A stretch of DNA of 9,227 bases. Source: an uncultured Eubacteriales bacterium. GTDB taxonomy: Bacteria; Bacillota; Clostridia; Peptostreptococcales; Anaerovoracaceae. The DNA is taken from contig CAUEYG010000031.1 in NCBI GenBank assembly GCA_959021945.1, positions 1 through 9,227 of the forward strand. Reading direction: 5' to 3'. A program made the position numbers and the translations under genes. The notes under the pieces are model-generated. The model saw nothing but the letters and a program-made list of their open reading frames with translations, did no database searches and was not told the origin of the DNA. This document shows, in pieces, positions 1 through 4,977 of the stretch (within the stretch, counting starts at the first letter, position 1; the number at the start of each line of letters is the position of its first letter).

Positions 1-483
1 GCAGGGACAGCTATTAATGATACGTCCTCTGTAGTAGCTGCCGGCGCTTCCTGGAGCGCTTCAGCAGGCAATAATACAGCTCTTGCCTTTGCTACTATTG
101 TAAAGTTAACAAGAACTCTGATGATTGTGCCTATTACCTTGGTGCTGGCAGTCTACACGACAAAAAAAATGGTGAAGGCTCAGAGTAGCAGCGGAGCCGC
201 TGATAAAACATACCGTATTTCTAAGATTTTCCCCTGGTTTGTAATTGGTTTTGTTCTGACAGCAGTCATTAATACGTTCGTGCCCCTCCCGAGCGGCCTG
301 CCAGAGACTCTGGTTGCCATAGGAAAGTTTATGATCGTTATGGCCATGACCGCTATAGGCCTCAACACGGATCTGAAAAAACTGCTTACCAACGGGCTGA
401 AGCCCATCTGCCTTGGGTTGTGCTGCTGGTTTGTCGTAGCTGTTATCTCCCTTGTAGTACAGCATTTCATTGGAATGATCTAA
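1..483 (+). CDS. YeiH-family (UPF0324) putative anion/sulfate exporter, C-terminal half (5' truncated)
   Basis: This is the last 160 residues of an integral membrane protein whose start lies left of the window. It is recognised as the YeiH/UPF0324 family (often annotated as putative sulfate exporter) from the block GTAINDTSSVVAAG at the very start of the visible part, followed by the hydrophobic segment after VKLTR. Three further hydrophobic stretches follow: the one starting IFPWFVIGF, the one around KFMIVMAMTAIGLN, and a final one ending QHFIGMI. Family members are about 340 residues, so roughly half is visible. The transported substrate of the family is poorly established, so the sulfate label is weak. 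The gene converges on the minus-strand HEPN gene: its TAA (481-483) overlaps that gene's stop, leaving no room for an intergenic terminator. No regulation is visible because the promoter is outside the window. Confidence 0.85.
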   Translation, partial: AGTAINDTSSVVAAGASWSASAGNNTALAFATIVKLTRTLMIVPITLVLAVYTTKKMVKAQSSSGAADKTYRISKIFPWFVIGFVLTAVINTFVPLPSGLPETLVAIGKFMIVMAMTAIGLNTDLKKLLTNGLKPICLGLCCWFVVAVISLVVQHFIGMI

Positions 484-884
484 ATCTGTTCCAGCAGGGC
501 TCCATACTGTTCTTTTAATCTTTGATCCATGTTTTCAAAAGCAGGCAAATAGTCATCGAGAATCCGTCCCACCAGCTTATTGGCCTGCTTTTCATCGTAG
601 TTATGGGCTGCATTATTTCGATCCGCCAACATATGCAGCCACAGCTCTTCATCAATGAAATCATAACAGCCATATGCCATTTTCAAAATACCTCTGGGAG
701 AACCGTTTTTTGCAGCGCTCTGGCCTTCATAAATCAGCAGTTCCTTCAATACCTTCCATCCCAGTTCAAACTGGATAAAAAACTTATCAATGATACCGCT
801 AATAATAAATTCATTTTCAAGATCTTCATCCGGCGCTTTTTTCAGCACTGCCAAATGGCGGGAAAAATTCTCATATTTTTTCAT
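480..884 (-). CDS. HEPN-domain protein, HI0074/HepT-like (nucleotidyltransferase substrate-binding family), candidate toxin
   Basis: A 134-residue, predicted all-helical protein of the HI0074 family, the usual partner of a minimal nucleotidyltransferase. The key motif is RNNAAHNY at residues 89-96, which fits the RX4HXY HEPN signature (R89, H94, Y96). In the characterised MntA-HepT pair from Shewanella, the Arg/His form the RNase site of the HEPN toxin, and the Tyr of HXY is AMPylated by the nucleotidyltransferase to silence it. Whether this copy is an active RNase is inference; older annotation calls the family 'substrate binding'. The ATG at 884 lies inside the end of the upstream nucleotidyltransferase gene (14-nt overlap), so the two are translationally coupled, with a G-rich SD-like stretch (GGGATGGGG) about 9 nt upstream. 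It is the last gene of the minus-strand run, and its stop overlaps the stop of the convergent transporter gene. The family call is secure; the toxin role is less so. Confidence 0.88.
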   Translation of the reverse strand: MKKYENFSRHLAVLKKAPDEDLENEFIISGIIDKFFIQFELGWKVLKELLIYEGQSAAKNGSPRGILKMAYGCYDFIDEELWLHMLADRNNAAHNYDEKQANKLVGRILDDYLPAFENMDQRLKEQYGALLEQI

Positions 885-1170
885 ACAGCATTACCCCATC
901 CCTTTCGATTTCCTGTATCAGTTCACTGTCCTTGGCAATACAATCCATATTGACAACATCCAGCGCTAGCAGGGTCCACAGATTTTCTTCCAAATCTAAA
1001 AGCATTTGGTCAAAGCAGCGGCATCCATAGACAGCAAGATCAATATCGCTTTTCTCATAATGATCCTTTCTGGCTCTTGATCCAAACAACACTACTTTTT
1101 CGGCTCCGTATTTCTCTGCAATCTCTCTGATCTGTCCATAAAGCGCTGTTTGTTTTTCTTTTTCTAACAA
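871..1170 (-). CDS. Minimal nucleotidyltransferase (MNT/MntA-like), candidate AMPylating antitoxin
   Basis: A 99-residue Pol-beta-superfamily minimal nucleotidyltransferase. The signature is LFGSRARKDHYEKSDIDLAV at residues 28-47, giving GS(30-31)-X10-D42-X-D44, the two metal-binding aspartates; D71 in LALDVV is a candidate third acidic residue. By analogy with MntA it would transfer AMP from ATP to a tyrosine of the HEPN partner encoded immediately downstream. The start is set at a TTG (1168-1170), because a good SD (AGGGGAG, 1178-1184) sits 7 nt upstream. A longer open frame to 1257 exists, but its extra 29 residues would overlap the acyltransferase gene and carry no family motif. The gene begins 14 nt after the acyltransferase stop and overlaps the HEPN gene by 14 nt. 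Antitoxin first, then toxin, matches the HI0073/HI0074 order rather than the Shewanella order as I recall it. Confidence 0.9.
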   Translation of the reverse strand: MLEKEKQTALYGQIREIAEKYGAEKVVLFGSRARKDHYEKSDIDLAVYGCRCFDQMLLDLEENLWTLLALDVVNMDCIAKDSELIQEIERDGVMLYEKI

Positions 1171-1177
1171 GATTTTT

Positions 1178-1184
1178 CTCCCCT
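1178..1184 (-). promoter_or_regulatory. Ribosome binding site of the nucleotidyltransferase, abutting the acyltransferase stop
   Basis: AGGGGAG on the minus strand immediately follows the TAA (1185-1187) of the acyltransferase gene and lies 7 nt before the TTG at 1170. It decides the start of the nucleotidyltransferase and implies that terminating ribosomes can reinitiate there. Confidence 0.75.
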
Positions 1185-2297
1185 TTATTTCTGTTCTTTT
1201 GCAGCAGCCTGCTCTTTTAACATTTTGTCCCGGTTTGTCTCTATGCCAAGTGCCCATTTTACGAACCGTTTTAAGTTCAAATAAATTTTATCATATAGAA
1301 AATCAAAAAACCAATTGTATCCCTTTGATACCGGCGGGCTGGAAAATACAATAGCGCAGAGAGACGCCAGACCAAAAAGACTGACGTAATATACAAACAT
1401 GTTTGGATCAGGCAGATCGAACTTTTTAACAAGCTGCCGTACAATCAGATGTAAAATATAAACAGACATCGTGTTCATCCCTACATAAGTCAGGTAATTC
1501 TTTCCCTTTGGAAGGATATTGAGCATCAGTACAATCCAGGCACATGGGATAATAAAATCAAAAATTCGCATTAGAATATCCGTATACCAGCTCAGTCCAA
1601 AGTTTGCCCCCGGCCCTCTCAGCAAATAAAATTCCACAGGTACGATCTTTGTATAGGCAAGGGCAATATTAATTCCTACCAGTACAGCAGCCAGCAGGAT
1701 GCAATGCCATGTTTTGAGCCGCTGAATCTTATCAATATGTTCTTTCTTACAAAAATAACCGATCATGAAAAATGGGAAATAAGATACCATTCTTCCCAAT
1801 GCCAAAGTGCCATCCAGCCAAGGAATAAGGCCTGCAAAGAGGTAAATGATAATGCTGATTTGAAGAATATATTTGCTCTTAATAAAGTCAATGAGAAAAA
1901 AGCGGTATACAAAGAGCGCAACCAAATACCACAAAGCCAGGGGCGGGTCTATCCAGGTCAAATGGGCGCCTCCATTGATTAAATACCGTACTCCATAGAA
2001 AAAAGGCACTAAGAGAAGATAAGGAAATAAAAAGGTCTTAAAGGCCGTTTCTCTGGCTCTGGCCGGCTTTTTTGAAAAGTATCCGGACAGGAACACAAAA
2101 GCCTGCATAACAAAGACATTGATTGTTATGTACACAACGCCGCCAAAGGAAGCCTGATGAAAATTGCCTCCTACCATAGTAAAATGGGATATAGGGATGG
2201 TCCAAATCAGAATTCCCCGGAACGTATCAAAAAAATAACTTCTTTCTTTTTTTCCTGCTGCCTGAGGTGCTGCATTGGTTTGTAATTCATCTGCCAT
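1185..2297 (-). CDS. Membrane acyltransferase, Acyl_transf_3 / NolL-like (COG3594-type)
   Basis: A 370-residue multi-pass membrane protein. The N-terminal segment FFDTFRGILIWTIPISHF (residues 22-39, with R27 and H38), FVFLSGYFSKK (67-77), WYLVALFVYRFF (123-134), FPFFMIGYFCKK (174-185) and YVGMNTMSVYILH (271-283) match acyltransferase-3 proteins. They most resemble the fucose 4-O-acetylase-like (NolL) subgroup. About ten hydrophobic segments are followed by a charged cytosolic-looking tail rich in K, E and A. Family members usually transfer acetyl or other acyl groups to cell-surface sugars or lipids; the substrate here is unknown. No glycosyltransferases are nearby to indicate one. The start ATG (2297) has AGGAGG (2306-2311) 8 nt upstream, and that SD includes two bases of the glpK stop codon. 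The gene is therefore coupled to glpK upstream and to the nucleotidyltransferase downstream. Confidence 0.85.
   Translation of the reverse strand: MADELQTNAAPQAAGKKERSYFFDTFRGILIWTIPISHFTMVGGNFHQASFGGVVYITINVFVMQAFVFLSGYFSKKPARARETAFKTFLFPYLLLVPFFYGVRYLINGGAHLTWIDPPLALWYLVALFVYRFFLIDFIKSKYILQISIIIYLFAGLIPWLDGTLALGRMVSYFPFFMIGYFCKKEHIDKIQRLKTWHCILLAAVLVGINIALAYTKIVPVEFYLLRGPGANFGLSWYTDILMRIFDFIIPCAWIVLMLNILPKGKNYLTYVGMNTMSVYILHLIVRQLVKKFDLPDPNMFVYYVSLFGLASLCAIVFSSPPVSKGYNWFFDFLYDKIYLNLKRFVKWALGIETNRDKMLKEQAAAKEQK
1285..1314 (-). promoter_or_regulatory. Possible weak internal promoter ahead of the nucleotidyltransferase/HEPN pair
   Basis: On the minus strand, inside the acyltransferase gene, TTGGTT (1309-1314) is followed after 18 nt by TAAAAT (1285-1290), in an AT-rich stretch. 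The -10 matches 5 of 6 sigma-A consensus positions, but the -35 only 3 of 6. If used, it would give a leader of roughly 110 nt to the TTG at 1170 and allow the pair to be expressed apart from the operon. It could easily be chance in AT-rich coding sequence. Confidence 0.22.
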
Positions 2298-2305
2298 AAT
2301 GTTAG

Positions 2306-2312
2306 CCTCCTA
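2306..2312 (-). promoter_or_regulatory. Stop codon / Shine-Dalgarno fusion between glpK and the acyltransferase gene
   Basis: The minus strand reads TAGGAGG, where TAG (2310-2312) ends glpK and AGGAGG (2306-2311) is the SD for the ATG at 2297. The overlap implies termination-reinitiation coupling. Confidence 0.8.
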
Positions 2313-3800
2313 CTTTGCCCAGCCGAGAGCGCAGTTTACTGCCCTTTCCCAGCCTGCTAATAACTCGTTTCTTTTTTTAGATTCCATATTTGGTCCAAAC
2401 TCCCGGTCAATCTGCCAGTTATCCAAAATATCATCTGTGCTGTTCCAGTAACCTGCCGCCAGCCCTGCCAAATAAGCGGCTCCCAGAGACGTTGTTTCGA
2501 TGCACTGAGGACGCAGTACAGGCCGTTCTAAAATGTCACACTGAAACTGCATTAAAAAATTATTTGCGCTGGCTCCCCCATCTACTTTTAAGGCCACCAA
2601 ATCACTGCCTGTATCTTTCACCATAACCTGAATCAGATCGTTTGTTTGATAGGCCATTGACTCTAAAGTGGCCCGCACAAAATGGTTTTTATTGGCTCCT
2701 CTTGTAATACCCAGCACTGCGCCTCTGGCATAAGGGTCCCAGTAAGGAGCGCCCAAACCTACGAAGGCCGGAACTACATATACGCCATTGCTATCAGGAA
2801 CGCTTTCCGCCATTCTCTCTGAATCCGCCGCATTATGAATCAACTCTAGTTCATCTCGCAGCCATTGTACAGCAGCTCCTGAAACAAAGATAGAGCCTTC
2901 CAATGCGTAGTTTACTTTCCCATCCAGACCCCAAGCTATGGTTGTCAGCAGTCCATTTTCTGAATAAACCGGCTGCTCTCCTGTATTCAGCAGTAAAAAA
3001 CAGCCTGTTCCATAAGTATTCTTTGCCTCTCCTGTCTTAAAACAAGTCTGTCCAAACAGGGCGGATTGCTGATCGCCTGCAGCTCCTGAAATGAGAATAG
3101 GACCGCCAAAGATATTGGAATCTGTAAATCCGTAAATCTGGCTGGAAGGCACTGGCTCAGGCAGCATATGGACAGGAATATCCAGTTCCCTCAGTATCTC
3201 CGCATCCCATTTCAGCGTCTTAATATTAAACATCATGGTTCGGGAGGCATTGGAGTAATCCGTAACATGGGCTTTTCCCCCCGTAAGCTTCCAAATAAGC
3301 CAGGTTTCAATCGTTCCAAAGAGCAAGTCGCCCTTCTCTGCTTTTTCTCTGGCCCCCGGAACCTGCTCCAAAATCCATTTTAATTTGGTAGCGGAAAAAT
3401 AAGCGTCAATGAGAAGCCCTGTTTTTTCTTTCCAGGTTTTTGTAAGTCCCTTTGCTTTTAGTTCATCGCAATAGGGAGCGGTACGCCTGCACTGCCATAC
3501 AATAGCGTGATAAATAGGGTCTCCTGTATGCTTGTCCCAGACCACTGTAGTTTCTCTTTGATTGGTAATGCCAATCCCTGCGATGTTCTTATGGGTGGCA
3601 TTAATCTTTAAGAGGGCTTCCTGGGCTACACCCATTTGTGTAGACCAAATTTCCATGGCATCATGCTCTACCCAACCCGGCTGAGGATAAATTTGACGAA
3701 ACTCTTTCTGTGCTACGCTGGCAGGCTTGCCTTGTCTGTCGTATAAAATGCACCGGCAGCTTGTTGTTCCCTGATCAAGGGCCATAATATACTTTTTCAT
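2310..3800 (-). CDS. glpK: Glycerol kinase
   Basis: Phosphorylates glycerol to sn-glycerol 3-phosphate with ATP in the cytosol. The 496-residue length is standard for FGGY-family GlpK. Visible motifs are LDQGTTS (8-14, ATP phosphate loop, D8), the glycerol-binding pair R82-E83 in NQRET, W102, Y134, AGDQQSALFGQ (241-251, with D243 as catalytic base and Q244), YGTG (263-266), GLGAPYWDPYARG and the FGGY C-terminal VDGGASANNF. The start at 3800 is chosen for AGGAGG 6 nt upstream and because the protein then begins KKYIMALDQG as in the family; the in-frame extension to 3848 starts at TTG inside hemW. Asn229 stands where, as I recall, Bacillus and Enterococcus GlpK have the HPr-phosphorylated His (HF/YG motif before IAGxAGDQQ), so PTS activation is unlikely. 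No glpF or glpD/glpO lies in the window, so this is a detached copy within the lepA-hemW run. Confidence 0.97.
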   Translation of the reverse strand: MKKYIMALDQGTTSCRCILYDRQGKPASVAQKEFRQIYPQPGWVEHDAMEIWSTQMGVAQEALLKINATHKNIAGIGITNQRETTVVWDKHTGDPIYHAIVWQCRRTAPYCDELKAKGLTKTWKEKTGLLIDAYFSATKLKWILEQVPGAREKAEKGDLLFGTIETWLIWKLTGGKAHVTDYSNASRTMMFNIKTLKWDAEILRELDIPVHMLPEPVPSSQIYGFTDSNIFGGPILISGAAGDQQSALFGQTCFKTGEAKNTYGTGCFLLLNTGEQPVYSENGLLTTIAWGLDGKVNYALEGSIFVSGAAVQWLRDELELIHNAADSERMAESVPDSNGVYVVPAFVGLGAPYWDPYARGAVLGITRGANKNHFVRATLESMAYQTNDLIQVMVKDTGSDLVALKVDGGASANNFLMQFQCDILERPVLRPQCIETTSLGAAYLAGLAAGYWNSTDDILDNWQIDREFGPNMESKKRNELLAGWERAVNCALGWAK

Positions 3801-3806
3801 CCTATT

Positions 3807-3813
3807 CCTCCTA
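3807..3813 (-). promoter_or_regulatory. Stop codon / Shine-Dalgarno fusion between hemW and glpK
   Basis: The minus strand reads TAGGAGG: TAG (3811-3813) ends hemW and AGGAGG (3807-3812) is the SD placed 6 nt before the glpK ATG at 3800. It fixes the glpK start and has the same design as the glpK/acyltransferase junction. Confidence 0.8.
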
Positions 3814-4977
3814 TACGAATTCGGCCATAATGTCATTGGAGCAGTCAATGCCTTTTTCCGTCAGCCACAGTCTGCCGTCTTGAAAACACAGAAGCCCCTG
3901 CTCCCTATATTCTTTCAAGCTTTCTATTTTATGACCGTAAACCTGAAAAAAATCTTTCTGAAAGGTTCTTTGAAAATCTGCAGTATCCAGCCCCTCGCAC
4001 CGCCTTAGAGCGGTAAACACGTATTCTGCCATATAGTCAGAGAGAGCCTCTGATTCATAAGCCTTGGCATCAATAGGGAATTCACCCTTTTCCACCAGAT
4101 CGATATATTGCTGCATATGGGAAACATTGCACCTGCGGCCCTGATCATACAAAAAAGAATGAGCTCCCAGTCCCGCTGCTGCATATTCGTCAAAGTTCCA
4201 GTATTTCAAGTTGTGGCGGCATTGAAATCCCGGCTTTGCACAATTGGAAATTTCATAGTGTTCATATCCGGCAGCTTTCAACATCCCTATGCCTTTGTGA
4301 TACATGCTCCGATCTACCTCCACAGGCGGAAGATCCATCTTGCCGGAGCGATACAGCTGATAAAACTCCGTTCCTTCCTCCAGCTGAAGGCTGTAAAAGG
4401 ACAGATGCTCCGGTTCCAGTTCCAAAACCTGCTTTAGCGTATCCAGCCACATGGTTTCCCTTTGTCCGGGAATCCCAAACATCAGATCAATATTGATATT
4501 GTCAAATCCGGCCTTCCTGGCAGCGGAATAATTGTCCAGGAAGTCTTCCCGGTCATGGGCTCGTCCCATAAAGGTTAACAAATTATTGTCCATGGACTGA
4601 GCTCCCATGCTCAAACGGTTAATCCCGGCCTCATGGTAAGCATAAAGTTTGTCTAAGGTCAATGTCTTTGGATTTGCTTCTATTGTTATTTCCACCTTCT
4701 GTGAAAAAGAAAAAGCGGCTTCCGCCGCTTTTAAAAGATCTGTTATCTCCTGCGCTTGGAGAAGTGACGGAGTGCCTCCCCCAATAAAAATAGTATCTAT
4801 TTTCCGTTTTTTTCTCTCATAAAGCAGCAACTCTTTTTTCAGCGCCTCAATATATTGAGCCTGCTTCTGTTCTCCCCAGTCTCCTGAGGAAAGAAAAGCA
4901 CAGTACTTGCACTTTTTCAAGCAAAAGGGGATGTGGATGTATAGGCCTGCAGGCCTGTCTGGTCTATTTATTATCAT
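3811..4977 (-). CDS. hemW: HemW, radical SAM heme chaperone (formerly 'oxygen-independent coproporphyrinogen III oxidase-like')
   Basis: A 388-residue radical SAM protein. HIPFCLKKCKYCAF at residues 15-28 gives the CX3CX2C cluster ligands C19, C23 and C26. The residue after C26-A is Phe, not the fourth Cys of true HemN, and this distinguishes HemW. IGGGTPS (65-71) is the SAM-binding glycine motif, with EANP at 100-103. FGIPGQ follows in the barrel, and the C-terminal third corresponds to the HemW C-terminal domain. Family studies support heme binding and delivery to apo-proteins rather than coproporphyrinogen oxidation; which client it serves here cannot be read. The ATG at 4977 overlaps the lepA 3' end by 14 nt and lacks a clear SD, so initiation is probably coupled to lepA. 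The lepA-hemW order is widely conserved in Firmicutes. The gene contains a terminator-like hairpin (4701-4732) and a 14-bp palindrome (4943-4956). Confidence 0.95.
   Translation of the reverse strand: MIINRPDRPAGLYIHIPFCLKKCKYCAFLSSGDWGEQKQAQYIEALKKELLLYERKKRKIDTIFIGGGTPSLLQAQEITDLLKAAEAAFSFSQKVEITIEANPKTLTLDKLYAYHEAGINRLSMGAQSMDNNLLTFMGRAHDREDFLDNYSAARKAGFDNINIDLMFGIPGQRETMWLDTLKQVLELEPEHLSFYSLQLEEGTEFYQLYRSGKMDLPPVEVDRSMYHKGIGMLKAAGYEHYEISNCAKPGFQCRHNLKYWNFDEYAAAGLGAHSFLYDQGRRCNVSHMQQYIDLVEKGEFPIDAKAYESEALSDYMAEYVFTALRRCEGLDTADFQRTFQKDFFQVYGHKIESLKEYREQGLLCFQDGRLWLTEKGIDCSNDIMAEFV
4701..4732 (-). terminator. Intragenic intrinsic-terminator-like hairpin on the hemW sense strand
   Basis: On the minus strand, AAAAGCGGC (4724-4732) pairs perfectly with GCCGCTTTT (4711-4719) around a GGAA tetraloop (GNRA type). 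The 3' arm runs directly into a T-rich tail, TTTTTCTTTTTC. This is the textbook shape of a Rho-independent terminator, but it lies at codons 82-92 of hemW and is fully translated (KAAEAAFSFS). Ribosomes following polymerase would normally prevent folding, so it may act only when hemW translation is poor. Function is inferred from structure alone. Confidence 0.4.
4943..4956. repeat. 14-bp perfect palindrome near the hemW start
   Basis: AGGCCTGCAGGCCT is its own reverse complement. It covers hemW codons 8-12 (R-P-A-G-L), starting about 21 nt after the ATG, and could fold as a 5-bp hairpin with a TGCA loop in the mRNA. It may be a simple result of coding. No role is assigned. Confidence 0.5.

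Noticed and set aside
106..465. Minus-strand open frames opposite the YeiH-type transporter
   Set aside because: The + strand frame matches a known membrane family with hydrophobic segments; the minus frames are His/Asn/Gln-rich shadows.
522..953. 143-residue + strand open frame opposite the HEPN and nucleotidyltransferase genes
   Set aside because: The opposite strand encodes two motif-bearing proteins; this frame has none.
1171..1257. N-terminal extension of the nucleotidyltransferase
   Set aside because: The extra 29 residues overlap the acyltransferase gene and have no conserved motif, whereas the TTG at 1170 has a well-spaced SD.
2041..2073. GGCC repeats followed by TTTTTT on the + strand as a terminator
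   Set aside because: The possible stem is short with a long loop, it lies antisense within the acyltransferase gene, and no + strand gene ends there.
3801..3848. N-terminal extension of GlpK
   Set aside because: It overlaps the hemW 3' end and starts at TTG; the ATG at 3800 has a perfect SD and gives the standard GlpK N-terminus.
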